From positions 2,054,613 to 2,118,612 of the forward strand of contig AP021856.1 in NCBI GenBank assembly GCA_017347445.1: a DNA stretch of 64,000 nt. The letters are read 5' to 3'. Made by a program: the position numbers and the translations under genes. Source of the stretch: Candidatus Brocadia pituitae. Its GTDB lineage: Bacteria; Planctomycetota; Brocadiia; Brocadiales; Brocadiaceae. This document shows, one piece after another, positions 35,336 through 44,220 of this stretch (positions within the stretch are counted from its first letter, which is position 1; every line of letters starts with the position of its first letter). Under the pieces are notes generated by a model. It had not been told where the DNA came from. It did not search any database and saw only the letters and a list, made by a program, of their open reading frames with translations.

Positions 35336-36526
35336 ATGCGAATAATTCATCTCGTAGCATGGTCTCTTGTGGCCTCTCTCCCATTTCTCACAGGTTGCGC
35401 GCAGCTCAAATCTCTAAAAAAGCCACTTGCACCCCTTGAAGCTTTCTCTCCTCAGGATTTAAATTCACAATTTCAAAACGTGGAATATGTGCCTAAAATT
35501 GAGAGTTTTGTGATTATTTTAGACGCATCGGCATCTATGGAAGAAAAATATACCGGTACCGTTAATAAGGGACATCCCAAATTTACTGTGGCCAAAGATA
35601 TTCTAATGAGAATGAATAATACCCTGCCGGAAATTGATATAAAAAGCGCCTTGGTAACTTTTGGCCACAGATTTTTTACGCCATTAAACAAGACATCAAT
35701 TGTTTGTGATCTCACGAAACACTCACGAGACCATTTAGCAGATGCATTGAACAGGACTAATCCTCCCCAGGGCAGCAGTCCTGCAGGTGACGGTATCGAA
35801 GATGCATGGAACCTGTTGTTGACGTCAGGCGGGCAGAATGCAGTAATCCTTGTCAGTGATGGTAAAGAGCTAATCGGCAGTCCCATGGAAAAGATAAAGG
35901 ATTTAAAGGACACGTACGGAGACAGGGTGTGTCTTTACACGATCTTTGTGGGAAATACTCCTGAAGATGAAATGGCGCTTCGGGAGCTTGTGCGGATTGC
36001 AAAATGCGGTTTTTCGGTGACTGCTGATGAAATTGCGTCCAGTGACAACATGGCGGATTTTGTCAAAAAGGTGTTTTTGGACGCTGTTCCAAAACAGGGC
36101 CGCGATATTGATAGCGATGGTGATGGCGTTGCTGACAAGGATGACGAATGTCCGGATACTCCGAAGGGGGCCATGGTGGATGCCCGGGGATGCTGGGTGG
36201 TGAAAGGCATTAATTTTGATTATAAGAAATGGGATATCAAGGAAAAGTTTAACTCAAATCTCAGTAATATTGTCGATATTTTACAACAAAACCCGGACAT
36301 GCACATCCGGATAGAGGGGCACACGGATAATATCGGTTCTCTGAAATACAATATCGGCCTTTCCCAAAAGAGAGCACAGGCAGTAAAGAATTATCTGGTG
36401 GAGAAAGGTATCCAGGAATCGCGCATCTCAACCGAAGGTTTTGGATTTAAAAAGCCGATCGCTTCCAATGATACGGAAGATGGCCGTGCCTTGAACAGAA
36501 GGGCTGAGATTGTTCCCATAAAATAG
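35336..36526 (+). CDS. vWA-OmpA lipoprotein
   Basis: An outer-membrane-anchored lipoprotein. From the ATG at 35336 (GAGG at 35326) it has a signal peptide with lipobox LTGC, cysteine 21. A von Willebrand A domain follows with the MIDAS start DASASM and SDGKEL strand. A thrombospondin-3-type calcium repeat DSDGDGVADKDDECPDTPKG connects to the C-terminal OmpA-like peptidoglycan-binding domain (IEGHTDNIGS...LSQKRAQAVKNYL...GFGFKKP). The likely role is linking a protein-binding vWA sensor to the wall. The fusion is unusual. No partner gene (such as a MoxR ATPase) is adjacent. Confidence 0.87.
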   Translation: MRIIHLVAWSLVASLPFLTGCAQLKSLKKPLAPLEAFSPQDLNSQFQNVEYVPKIESFVIILDASASMEEKYTGTVNKGHPKFTVAKDILMRMNNTLPEIDIKSALVTFGHRFFTPLNKTSIVCDLTKHSRDHLADALNRTNPPQGSSPAGDGIEDAWNLLLTSGGQNAVILVSDGKELIGSPMEKIKDLKDTYGDRVCLYTIFVGNTPEDEMALRELVRIAKCGFSVTADEIASSDNMADFVKKVFLDAVPKQGRDIDSDGDGVADKDDECPDTPKGAMVDARGCWVVKGINFDYKKWDIKEKFNSNLSNIVDILQQNPDMHIRIEGHTDNIGSLKYNIGLSQKRAQAVKNYLVEKGIQESRISTEGFGFKKPIASNDTEDGRALNRRAEIVPIK

Positions 36527-36585
36527 GAAGAGTGGCAACAATTTGTTGTAAAGGAATTGCAAGATATGTTTCTTTTTCATTCTTG

Positions 36586-37503
36586 TCACGAGGACACCAA
36601 GGTGACTATGATGTGATTACCTCTGTCTACCTTAAAATATTTTTTGGCATTTCCCTGATTGACCGAGATCTCCAAAAAACCAGCGCTTCCTAAAAGAAGG
36701 AGCGGTTCCCCTTGCTTTACATCGGTATAGGTTTTCTTCAACCCAAGGATCTTCTTCCTTCCAAGGATTGTTTTTATCGTATTATCCTGTGTGGGTATCT
36801 CGTTTTTGGAAGTGTTTTCTAATGTGTCCGGTGTCTGGTTTCTGTCTCCTTGCTCCTTGCTTTTAATTCCCGATCTTGGAGCCCTATATTGTGTATAGTT
36901 GCTGATATATTGGGCAAGGTGTTCCCTTGTAATATTAGTAATAAGGTTTCCAAATCGGTCGATATAGATGATCTGACCTTTCAATTGCCCTGCTTTTGTA
37001 TGAAACGGTTCTGGCAGATCGAGTTGGGCCAGTTGTCCGGTCGCATCGCCGAGTTGAAGTGGTTGTACACCAAGCGACAGATGTGCCGCTACGGAAGCAA
37101 ATAGATCACGGCCGTGAAAGGTGTGACTGAGTACAGGCAGGAAGTATTTGCTGTTCGTTACCTGCACAATCCTTTTTGGATTTTCTTCCTGAACAATGAA
37201 ACTGAGAATGCCGTTGTCAGGGACAAGGAAAAGGCAATTCCTGATTTCAACGCAGACGATATCTCTTTTACTCCCCACACCGGGATCAACAACAGCTACA
37301 TGAATAGTGCCTGTGGGAAAATATTTATACGATGTGGAGAGAAGATAGGCGCCGATGAACACATCTTGTGGTGGAATGCTATGGCAGAGATCAATAATAT
37401 GTGCGGCAGGATTGATGCCGGCGATCACGCCTTTCATAATGCCCACGTATGCGTCTTGGTTACCAAAGTCCGTCAACAGGGTGATTATCCGTGATTGGCG
37501 CAT
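36586..37503 (-). CDS. S-adenosyl-L-methionine hydrolase (DUF62 family)
   Basis: SAM hydroxide adenosyltransferase, giving adenosine plus methionine. The family start TLLTDFGNQDAYVGIMKGVI, DLCHSIPPQDV, HVAVVDPGVGS, VPDNGILSF and the C-terminal IDRFGNLITNIT are clear. At 305 residues it is longer than usual because of a low-complexity insertion (about 210-245, APRSGIKSKEQGDRN onward) between catalytic fold and C-terminal beta barrel. AGGAG supports the start. It follows a Cys-rich small ORF by 23 bases. Confidence 0.9.
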   Translation of the reverse strand: MRQSRIITLLTDFGNQDAYVGIMKGVIAGINPAAHIIDLCHSIPPQDVFIGAYLLSTSYKYFPTGTIHVAVVDPGVGSKRDIVCVEIRNCLFLVPDNGILSFIVQEENPKRIVQVTNSKYFLPVLSHTFHGRDLFASVAAHLSLGVQPLQLGDATGQLAQLDLPEPFHTKAGQLKGQIIYIDRFGNLITNITREHLAQYISNYTQYRAPRSGIKSKEQGDRNQTPDTLENTSKNEIPTQDNTIKTILGRKKILGLKKTYTDVKQGEPLLLLGSAGFLEISVNQGNAKKYFKVDRGNHIIVTLVSS

Positions 37504-37526
37504 CGTTGGGCGATCTCCTGCAAGAT

Positions 37527-37706
37527 TTATTTCTCATCCTTTTTCGAATTGACAGAGGTCGCTTGGCCCAAAAAGAACGGGCAATAAGTCCAGCAATTGA
37601 TATTTACGATTCGATGTTGGCCACAACACCCGGGGCATAACCAGTCTCCAAGTTCGATACACAAGCGTTCACCATTCTGGTGGGCACATATCTTGCAAAA
37701 TACCAT
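37527..37706 (-). CDS. 59-aa cysteine-rich zinc-ribbon-like protein
   Basis: Starts MVFCKICAHQNGERLCIELG and has CKIC and CPGCC knuckles spaced as in a zinc ribbon, followed by CWTYCPFF and a KKDEK tail. It is too short to appear in many annotations. Encoded just upstream of the SAM hydrolase gene on the same strand, hence likely in one operon. No family recognised; a four-cysteine metal site or redox role is inferred. Confidence 0.6.
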   Translation of the reverse strand: MVFCKICAHQNGERLCIELGDWLCPGCCGQHRIVNINCWTYCPFFLGQATSVNSKKDEK

Positions 37707-37933
37707 TTTTCAAAACAGGCTATTATATATATCAGTCTAAAACAGGGTGATAAATTATAGTATAGTAATGACAAGATATTTCAAATTCAAGGGTTTTTTA
37801 GATGGTATATTCAAGATGAAAATAGATAGGAATCAAAAATGTAGGTTTGATTATAAGAATCCACATAGACAGATTATGGCCAAGGAGAATTAGAAAGAAG
37901 ATGTAAAACAGGCATAAAAAAATTTTATTTTTC

Positions 37934-37966
37934 TTTACATCATTTTCTATATTTTGGTATTATACT
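37934..37966 (+). promoter_or_regulatory. Promoter of the csp leader
   Basis: TTTACA (37934-37939) and TATTAT (37958-37963, 18-base spacer), overlapping TATACT at 37961-37966. It points to a start near 37973 and a leader of about 135 bases before the cold-shock gene. The upstream part of the gap (37707-37930) shows nothing else. Confidence 0.5.
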
Positions 37967-38028
37967 GCTGTATGGTGCGGTTGTATTGTTACGTCAGCGT
38001 TATGTGGAATTATGCAAAAAAAACTAGC

Positions 38029-38068
38029 AAGGCTACAAGGTATATAAATCACCGTGTAGCCTTTTTTT
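38029..38068 (+). terminator. Terminator hairpin inside the csp leader
   Basis: AAGGCTACA (38029-38037) pairs with TGTAGCCTT (38055-38063) and is followed by seven T (38062-38068). It lies between the promoter and the RBS of the csp gene, so it could be an attenuator or the end of a roughly 95-base small RNA. Confidence 0.8.
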
Positions 38069-38107
38069 GTTTCAAAAAATTTTTATGAATAAAAGGAGGT
38101 GATTTAT

Positions 38108-38308
38108 ATGGCAACAGGAACAGTGAAGTGGTTCAATGATAAGAAGGGATATGGTTTTATTTCCCAGGATGGGGGGCAGGATGTTTTTGTACATCAAACC
38201 TCTATCCAGTCGGAAGGGTTTAGATCTCTTGCAGAAGGAGATAAGGTCGAGTTCGAGGTTATCAAAGACGAGAAGGGTTATAAAGCCACGAAAGTCGTTA
38301 AATTATAA
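38108..38308 (+). CDS. csp: Cold-shock protein (CspA family)
   Basis: A 66-residue RNA chaperone: [20 protein letters not shown] with RNP1 KGYGFI and RNP2 [11 protein letters not shown] 38099 is in frame, but the ATG at 38108, after a near-perfect AAGGAGGTGA, gives the family start. Preceded by a long leader with a terminator and followed by a strong terminator. A single-gene unit. Confidence 0.97.
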   Translation: MATGTVKWFNDKKGYGFISQDGGQDVFVHQTSIQSEGFRSLAEGDKVEFEVIKDEKGYKATKVVKL

Positions 38309-38419
38309 GGTTATGAGAAAGACACACTCTGATATTTTACAGGATAATCAATTGCAATAGCTCTGGTATATAAAAATATGGAGTAGTCACTGAAAGTATA
38401 ATTATAATTGCGACGTGAA

Positions 38420-38456
38420 AGCCCCAATATTCCGGAAAAGGGTATTGGGGCTTTTT
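38420..38456. terminator. Bidirectional terminator between csp and hemB
   Basis: AGCCCCAATA (38420-38429) and TATTGGGGCT (38443-38452) form a perfect stem with A/T flanks on both sides (GAAA before, TTTTT after), serving convergent csp and hemB. Confidence 0.88.
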
Positions 38457-38469
38457 GTTTGGAGTAAAA

Positions 38470-39468
38470 TCAAACGTATTTTTTTAACCACCCCGCAGCA
38501 TCTTTTGCCCAATAGGTCAGGATCATATCTGCACCGGCACGTTTGATGCCTGTGAGAATTTCCAGGGCAACGCGTTTTTCATCTATCCAGCCCTTTTCCG
38601 CAGCGGCCTTGACGACAGAAAATTCACCGCTGACATTGTAGGCGGCAACAGGGTAATCGAATGTGTCCTTTATGCGCCGGATGATATCAAGATAGGCCAA
38701 CGCTGGTTTTACCATCACAATATCCGCACCCTCGTCTATATCCAGAGATACTTCACGAAGTGCCTCTGACGCATTGTGCGGATCCATTTGGTATGATGAA
38801 CGATCTCCAAATCCCGGTGTGGATTCAGCAGCCTCTCTGAAAGGGCCGTAAAATCCGGAGGCATATTTGGCAGAATATGCCATAATGGGGGTCTGTTCAA
38901 AACCATGCTCATCAAGTCCGTCACGGATTGCCGCTACCCGGCCGTCCATCATATCACTTGGGGCTATAATATCTGCACCTGCCTTTGCATGGGAAACGGC
39001 CTCTTTTACCAGGAGTTCTAAGGTCATATCATTATCGACATCAAAATGGCCTGTCCTGTCGTCTCTCCTGACAAATCCACAGTGTCCGTGATCGGTATAC
39101 TCACACATACAAACATCTGTGATCACGAGGATATTTTTTGCAGCTTTTTTTATAGCGATAATTGCCTGTTGAATGATGCCGTCGTCTGTATAGGCGCCGG
39201 AACCCATCTCGTCCTTCTTCTCCGGAATTCCAAAGAGGATGATGCCAGGGATTCCCAGTCCTTCCAATTCCTTTGCCTCTTCAGTAATCATGTCAACAGA
39301 CATCTGGTAATTTCCCGGCATGGATGGTATCGGTTGTTTTGTGCCTTTTCCAGGCCGGACAAATAAAGGCATTATCAGGTCATCGACGGACAGATTCGTT
39401 TCTCTTATCAGTCTTCTGATATTTTCACTCTTTCGTAATCGGCGTAAACGTAGTTTTGGAAAGCTCAT
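38470..39468 (-). CDS. hemB: Delta-aminolevulinic acid dehydratase (porphobilinogen synthase)
   Basis: Condenses two aminolevulinate molecules to porphobilinogen for haem and corrinoids. 332 residues. The [14 protein letters not shown] segment has the cysteines of the zinc-dependent type. The Schiff-base lysines are in [16 protein letters not shown] and [22 protein letters not shown] precedes the ATG. A single gene, no other hem genes adjacent. Confidence 0.97.
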   Translation of the reverse strand: MSFPKLRLRRLRKSENIRRLIRETNLSVDDLIMPLFVRPGKGTKQPIPSMPGNYQMSVDMITEEAKELEGLGIPGIILFGIPEKKDEMGSGAYTDDGIIQQAIIAIKKAAKNILVITDVCMCEYTDHGHCGFVRRDDRTGHFDVDNDMTLELLVKEAVSHAKAGADIIAPSDMMDGRVAAIRDGLDEHGFEQTPIMAYSAKYASGFYGPFREAAESTPGFGDRSSYQMDPHNASEALREVSLDIDEGADIVMVKPALAYLDIIRRIKDTFDYPVAAYNVSGEFSVVKAAAEKGWIDEKRVALEILTGIKRAGADMILTYWAKDAAGWLKKYV

Positions 39469-39918
39469 AGGTATTCCTTGTAAAATGGTTAAAGAGTTAA
39501 TAATCGTTCACCACAGAAAGCACGGGGAGGTCAAAGAACACAGGCGTCGGCACTTAAGTCTCCTTATCCTTGTTATGCCTTCTGTGAGCCTTGCGGCGAG
39601 CTAAACGGTACAAAATATACAATTCAGCTTGCGGTGATATATTACCACAAAAGCGGATTATTACATATTTATTTAACTGACAAATTAATTGACCGGCTTT
39701 AGTTCTATTTCGATAGCGAATACGATCAAAGTTCAATATTTTATTATTGGAGATGTCTATTTAAACAGGTGTATCAACGTAACTCACATGAAACTATCAC
39801 GCAGATAGCATGGTAAACGATCATTAAACGTAAAATCATATTGATAAAAAGAAAATATCACAATAGAATAACCAAAAATATGAGTTAGTGGTAGGAAAAT
39901 ATTCTCTAGGAGGAAAGA

Positions 39919-39963
39919 ATGCCAATTCAATTAGGGGGATTAAAATTATATGGTGATGATTAA
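39919..39963 (+). pseudogene. 14-codon gene stub with a strong RBS
   Basis: TAGGAGGAAAGA immediately precedes ATG, and the frame reads MPIQLGGLKLYGDD then TAA. The LGGxKLY start resembles small helix-turn-helix excisionase-like proteins, whose body is missing. The start signals are much better than chance. Confidence 0.4.
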
Positions 39964-40261
39964 TTTTAAATACTAATGAATAAATATACAATAATTGGAA
40001 TTTTTGCAATAACTGTAGAAACCTTATTAATGACTCAATTGATTAAAGAGCTATTCACTACTTTAATAGAGCATCAAATAATTAGGTGTCATTGCAACTC
40101 GTTAGACATATGCATAAAAACATCCTTACTATAAGTGGTCCGATGTGTTCTTGTTAAAATATTGTGCTATCATCTCCTCATTTGACTTCAATAAAAATAA
40201 TTGCTAGAATTCTCTGCCATAACAATGATACGCCAGAGAATTTTGGAATAATACTTCAGTA

Positions 40262-40341
40262 TGGGCAGGTTTCAAACATGTCCTTATCATGCAAGTACAA
40301 TATTATTATCATCGGGATTTTTCAGAATACTAAATTGTTAC
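40262..40341. repeat. Degenerate copy of the 136-bp MITE
   Basis: Contains GGGCAGGTTTCAAACATGTCC and ends in ACTAAATTGTTAC, matching in order and spacing (79 versus 81 bases) the right part of 43879-44014. Confidence 0.6.
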
Positions 40342-40367
40342 ACTCGTTTTAACGGGATAATCGCATT

Positions 40368-41171
40368 ATGAACACATCTGCAGATAAATTTACTTCACTA
40401 TTTCATGATTTGGTTGAGTTGATGCGGAAATTGCGCAGCAAGGACGGGTGCCCATGGGATAAGGAACAGAGTCATGCATCCTTAAAACCGCATCTGGTGG
40501 AAGAAACATATGAGGTCATTGATGCGATAGATTCAGGTGATCCTCTTAAAATTAAGGAAGAGCTGGCAGATCTCCTTTTTCATATCATTTTTCATTGCCA
40601 GATTGCAACGGAAAAGGGGACATTTGATATTGGCAGTGTCATAGCGCTCTGTCTTGATAAGATGACGCGCCGTCATCCCCATGTCTTTGGGGATGCCTCG
40701 GCATCCACCCCCGAAGAGGTAATTCATCAATGGGAAGAGATCAAGAAACAGGAAAAAGGAAACGAGGAAAGGAAGTTCATTGTGGACGGCCTGCCCAAGC
40801 ACCTTCCGGCTCTCCAGAAGGCACAGAAATTACAAAAAAAGGTGGCCAAGGTGGGTTTTGACTGGACGAACATACAAGACGTGATTGCCAAGGTAGACGA
40901 AGAATTGGGAGAGGTTAAGGAAGCAATCCGGGAAAATAAGCCAGGACATATTGAAGAAGAAGTGGGGGATCTCTTATTCTCTGTCGTCAACTTGTCCCGG
41001 TTTCTGAAGCTCGATACCGAGAATGTGCTCCACAAGACCATCTATAAGTTTGTCGACCGTTTTAAAAAAGTTGAGATGGAACTCGCATCCGTGGGGAAGG
41101 ATATCGAAAAATGCACCTTAGAAGAAATGGATGCCATGTGGAATAAGGTAAAGGGTGATATTGCAAGATAG
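40368..41171 (+). CDS. mazG: Nucleoside triphosphate pyrophosphohydrolase MazG
   Basis: Hydrolyses dNTPs/NTPs, cleaning abnormal nucleotides and modulating ppGpp signalling. Two MazG domains: the first with CPWDKEQSHASL and LVEETYEVIDAI...EELADLLFHI, the second with KVDEELGEVKEAI and EEEVGDLLFSVVN, each supplying the ExxE...ExxD magnesium set. 267 residues is typical. No good RBS is seen before the ATG. Confidence 0.95.
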   Translation: MNTSADKFTSLFHDLVELMRKLRSKDGCPWDKEQSHASLKPHLVEETYEVIDAIDSGDPLKIKEELADLLFHIIFHCQIATEKGTFDIGSVIALCLDKMTRRHPHVFGDASASTPEEVIHQWEEIKKQEKGNEERKFIVDGLPKHLPALQKAQKLQKKVAKVGFDWTNIQDVIAKVDEELGEVKEAIRENKPGHIEEEVGDLLFSVVNLSRFLKLDTENVLHKTIYKFVDRFKKVEMELASVGKDIEKCTLEEMDAMWNKVKGDIAR

Positions 41172-41298
41172 ATGTTCTTGTTCTGTCATTTCTTTGAGCA
41201 TAGAAAGCTACGCCCTTTTTATCTGGATGCCCGTTTATATTGAACTAAAATATTTATCATAATTCTGTCTCGCTGGGTGACCTGATATCAGGAGTACC

Positions 41299-42078
41299 AT
41301 GCACAGATATGGAACACTCTGCGAGGCTGAGCCTGCCTTGGAGGAAAGTGATGTGAACCGGCCTGTGATAGATGGTGTGAAAACTGCCCATAGTATTATC
41401 CAAAATGCCTTGCTCCAGAAGCGGTACGAATTACTTGAACCGGAGGCCAAGGACTACATTGAGGCCTTTGGCATAAAAACGACTAAACAGAGAGTTGCGT
41501 CTTCTTGTGAAGAAGCAATTCAAGCGGCGAGATCCCTTGGTTATCCTGTGGTCCTCAAGATCATCTCGCCTGATATAAGCCATAAAACCGATGTAGGTGG
41601 GGTAAAGCTCGATATAAAGGATGAGAACGGCGTTGACCATGCCTATGATGAGATCATGGGAGACGTAACAAAGAGGCAACCAGATGCACGGATTTACGGT
41701 ATCCTTGTTCAGGAAATGGCAACACCTTCCACTGAAGTTATTGTAGGAGGGGTGAAAGACCTTCAATTTGGTCCGGTAGTGATGTTTGGACTGGGCGGTA
41801 TCTTTATTGAAGTGTTTAAAGACGTTTCCTTCCGCATCGCACCGGTAGAGGAATATGAGGCGCTCGATATGATTCATCAGATAAAAGGCGCCGAGGTGCT
41901 AACGGGTTTTAGAAATAGGGCGGCAGTGGATATTACCGCAGTGGCTCAAACTATTGTAAAGGTATCGGACATTATGATTGCTACAGAGGAGATTAAGGAA
42001 ATTGACCTGAACCCTGTCCTTGTTTATCCAAAAGGCCTAAAGGCTGTGGATGCACGGATTATTTTATGTCAATCCTAA
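41299..42078 (+). CDS. ATP-grasp protein, acyl-CoA synthetase (ADP-forming) beta subunit-like
   Basis: ATP-grasp_5 domain: KDYIEAFGIKTTKQRVASS, GYPVVLKIISPDISHKTDVG, and QEMATPSTEVIVGG, matching the beta subunit of ADP-forming acetyl-CoA synthetase, which makes ATP from acyl-CoA. 259 residues is a normal beta-subunit length. AGGAG lies four bases before the ATG. No alpha subunit (CoA-binding) gene is nearby, so it acts with one elsewhere or has another acyl-CoA substrate. Confidence 0.82.
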   Translation: MHRYGTLCEAEPALEESDVNRPVIDGVKTAHSIIQNALLQKRYELLEPEAKDYIEAFGIKTTKQRVASSCEEAIQAARSLGYPVVLKIISPDISHKTDVGGVKLDIKDENGVDHAYDEIMGDVTKRQPDARIYGILVQEMATPSTEVIVGGVKDLQFGPVVMFGLGGIFIEVFKDVSFRIAPVEEYEALDMIHQIKGAEVLTGFRNRAAVDITAVAQTIVKVSDIMIATEEIKEIDLNPVLVYPKGLKAVDARIILCQS

Positions 42079-42216
42079 CTCAACAAATTTTGAACAAAAT
42101 ATCTTGTGCACGGGATAGGGGAAACCCTATCCAGATCCTCTACGTGAACGGAGAGGGCAGCAGCTTTTCTCTATTTACAGGGAGAGGAATAAAATACTTC
42201 TTGAAAAGAGGTTTCA

Positions 42217-43515
42217 GTGAAACTCAAAGAAACTGCATTTACGGTAAGGGCTGAACGCGCCATTCTTTTTCGGGTTATGCTGTCCGGAGATCGGGGTGAG
42301 GGTGAAGCGCCACTGGAAGAACTCCGGCGGTTAGCAAAGACTGCCGGTGCAAATGTTGTCCATACGATCGTGCAAAAGAGACCGCATATCGATCCGGTGT
42401 ATTATATTGGAAAAGGAAAAGCCGCTGAATTATCGCAAATTTCAAAGGATTTTGGCGCTGATGTGCTTATTTGCGATGACGACCTTACTCCGGCCCAGGT
42501 CAGGAATCTTGAAAAGGTTATCGAAAAGAAGGTTGTTGACAGGAGCGAACTCATCCTGGACATATTTGCTACCCGTGCCAAGACATTTCAGGCAAAACTG
42601 CAGGTAGAACTGGCCCAGTTGGAGTACACACGCCCCAGATTAAAGAGGATGTGGACGCACCTTTCCAGGATCGAGGGTGGCATTGGAACCAGGGGTCCCG
42701 GTGAAAAACAGCTGGAAGTCGATAAGCGCATTGTGCTAAGAAAAATTCACGAGCTGAGAAGGAAACTGCATGAAATTGAAAAGAGGCAGGAACGGCTCGT
42801 TGCCTCACGGAAGGAATTTTTTACCGTATCTATTGTGGGGTACACCAATGCCGGAAAATCGACGTTAATGAATGCCCTGACGAAGATTGATACCTTTGTA
42901 GAAGACAAACTCTTTGCGACCCTTGACACCAAGACAAGTATCTGTAAACTGGAAAACGGGAAAAAGGTATTGGTAAGCGATACCGTGGGTTTTATCCGGA
43001 AATTGCCGCACCACCTGGTCTCTTCCTTCAAAGCAACGCTTGAAGAGGCCAGACATGCAGATCTTCTGCTGCATGTTGCAGACATCAGTTCCCCTCTTGT
43101 CCAGAAACAAGTTGAAGCGGTAAATACCGTGTTGAAGGAATTAGGATGCGGCAATCAACCGACGATTATGGTATTCAACAAAATAGATGCCTTAAAAGAT
43201 TTGTCGGTGGTCCCTCTACTTCAGAGTTATTACCGGGATGGTATTATGCTCTCCGCAAAGACTTCCCAAGGAATAGAAGATCTGAAACGAAAAATCCGGG
43301 AAATGCTGGAAGAACGGTTTATAGACGTGGAGCTTACGTGTAGTCCGGCCAGTGGGAGATTGATTGCATACCTTCATGAACATGCCCATATTTTAAACAG
43401 CCGTTTTGAAGATCTGCGAGTCACATTCAGGATGCTTATGGACGAAAGGCTTATTCAGAAATTGTGGATGCTGGATGATACTATTCAAATAAAAGAAATC
43501 TCCGATTCACCTTGA
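42217..43515 (+). CDS. hflX: Ribosome-associated GTPase HflX
   Basis: Splits stalled or heat-damaged 70S ribosomes. 432 residues: the N-terminal nucleotide-binding domain, GGIGTRGPGEKQLEVDKR helical hairpin, then the G domain with G1 GYTNAGKST, G3 DTVGF and G4 NKID. The start is GTG with AGAGG upstream. It follows the ATP-grasp gene by 138 bases. Confidence 0.96.
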   Translation: MKLKETAFTVRAERAILFRVMLSGDRGEGEAPLEELRRLAKTAGANVVHTIVQKRPHIDPVYYIGKGKAAELSQISKDFGADVLICDDDLTPAQVRNLEKVIEKKVVDRSELILDIFATRAKTFQAKLQVELAQLEYTRPRLKRMWTHLSRIEGGIGTRGPGEKQLEVDKRIVLRKIHELRRKLHEIEKRQERLVASRKEFFTVSIVGYTNAGKSTLMNALTKIDTFVEDKLFATLDTKTSICKLENGKKVLVSDTVGFIRKLPHHLVSSFKATLEEARHADLLLHVADISSPLVQKQVEAVNTVLKELGCGNQPTIMVFNKIDALKDLSVVPLLQSYYRDGIMLSAKTSQGIEDLKRKIREMLEERFIDVELTCSPASGRLIAYLHEHAHILNSRFEDLRVTFRMLMDERLIQKLWMLDDTIQIKEISDSP

Positions 43516-43612
43516 GCTTTTTGTCGCTGTCCGAAAAGATTGCATTCATAAAAACCCTTTGTCCTAAAGATATCTGGTTGTTCCCGTTCTCTGGACGGAG
43601 CGAAGATTTTCT

Positions 43613-43670
43613 GCCGTATCCGTAGTTATCTCTTAACCTGTCGAAAACAAGGAATGAATATGAGCCAGGC
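43613..43670. repeat. 58-bp dispersed repeat, copy 2
   Basis: Ungapped match of 46 of 58 bases to 24078-24135. Sits just after hflX. Confidence 0.7.
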
Positions 43671-43803
43671 ATTACAGATGGTATTCCGCCGTGAACCGCC
43701 TGATCTCGCCAGCCCGTAGCGACAGTGGGTAAAAATGGCTGAATAGTTATCAATTATGAAGATAATAGGGCAAAAACCCTATGGATGTATGGACCAAAAG
43801 TGA

Positions 43804-43890
43804 ATAAGGGAATTACGAATGGTGATGCTGGTGGCTGAAGGGTGGACAAATAAACAGATTGCACGTCATAAAAAAATCGTAACAATTTAG
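43804..43890 (+). pseudogene. LuxR-type helix-turn-helix fragment
   Basis: In frame after a TGA it reads IRELRMVMLVAEGWTNKQIA then RHKK and stops at a TAG inside the MITE. The RELxVxxLxAEGxxNKxIA pattern is the first half of a LuxR DNA-binding domain. The MITE (from 43879) appears inserted into the recognition helix region. No effector domain is visible upstream. Confidence 0.6.
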
Positions 43891-44014
43891 TTTTTTGAAA
43901 AACAATATCCATGTATCATCGACATTACGGTAGGGGCAGGTTTCAAACCTGCCCCTACATAACGACGGCATACCGTTGTCATTGTTGAAATTTTTCAAAA
44001 AACTAAATTGTTAC
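43879..44014. mobile_element. 136-bp MITE-like element with nested palindrome
   Basis: Terminal inverted repeats GTAACAATTTAGTTTTTTGA and, reversed, the same at 43995-44014, about 25 bases. The centre holds GTAGGGGCAGGTTTC/GAAACCTGCCCCTAC, a perfect palindrome (about 43931-43960). Non-coding. A degenerate copy lies at 40262-40341. Confidence 0.8.
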
Positions 44015-44220
44015 AAAAAATCAATAAATGGACAGTCTCAACCTATCTGGGCGTATCTTTGCTAAACTAAACGTGGATAGTCGTGCAGCCATGGTATATC
44101 GGCATAAACCAACATACTAATGTGGTATATTTACAACCACATACGTTCTGCCTCTGCTCCCTTATGCACAGGAGAATATTTTTGTGGATCATAAACTTTT
44201 CGAAACATTTACATCATTTA

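Larger units (their letters stand above)
39469..40367. other. AT-rich 0.9-kb intergenic region with gene stub and repeat
   Basis: No full gene can be supported. Contains a 14-codon stub (39919), a degenerate MITE copy (40262-40341) and long A/T-rich stretches. Probably a graveyard of lost genes between hemB and mazG. Confidence 0.5.
43516..44220. other. 0.7-kb intergenic region with repeats and gene remnant
   Basis: Holds the 58-bp dispersed repeat, a LuxR-like remnant and the 136-bp MITE, all listed separately. No intact gene. Confidence 0.6.

Noticed and set aside
40164-40352. 62-aa ORF before mazG
   Set aside because: It spans the degenerate MITE copy and has no RBS; composition reflects the AT-rich spacer.
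42066-42254. 62-aa ORF between the ATP-grasp gene and hflX
   Set aside because: Overlaps both neighbours; no family match and no RBS.
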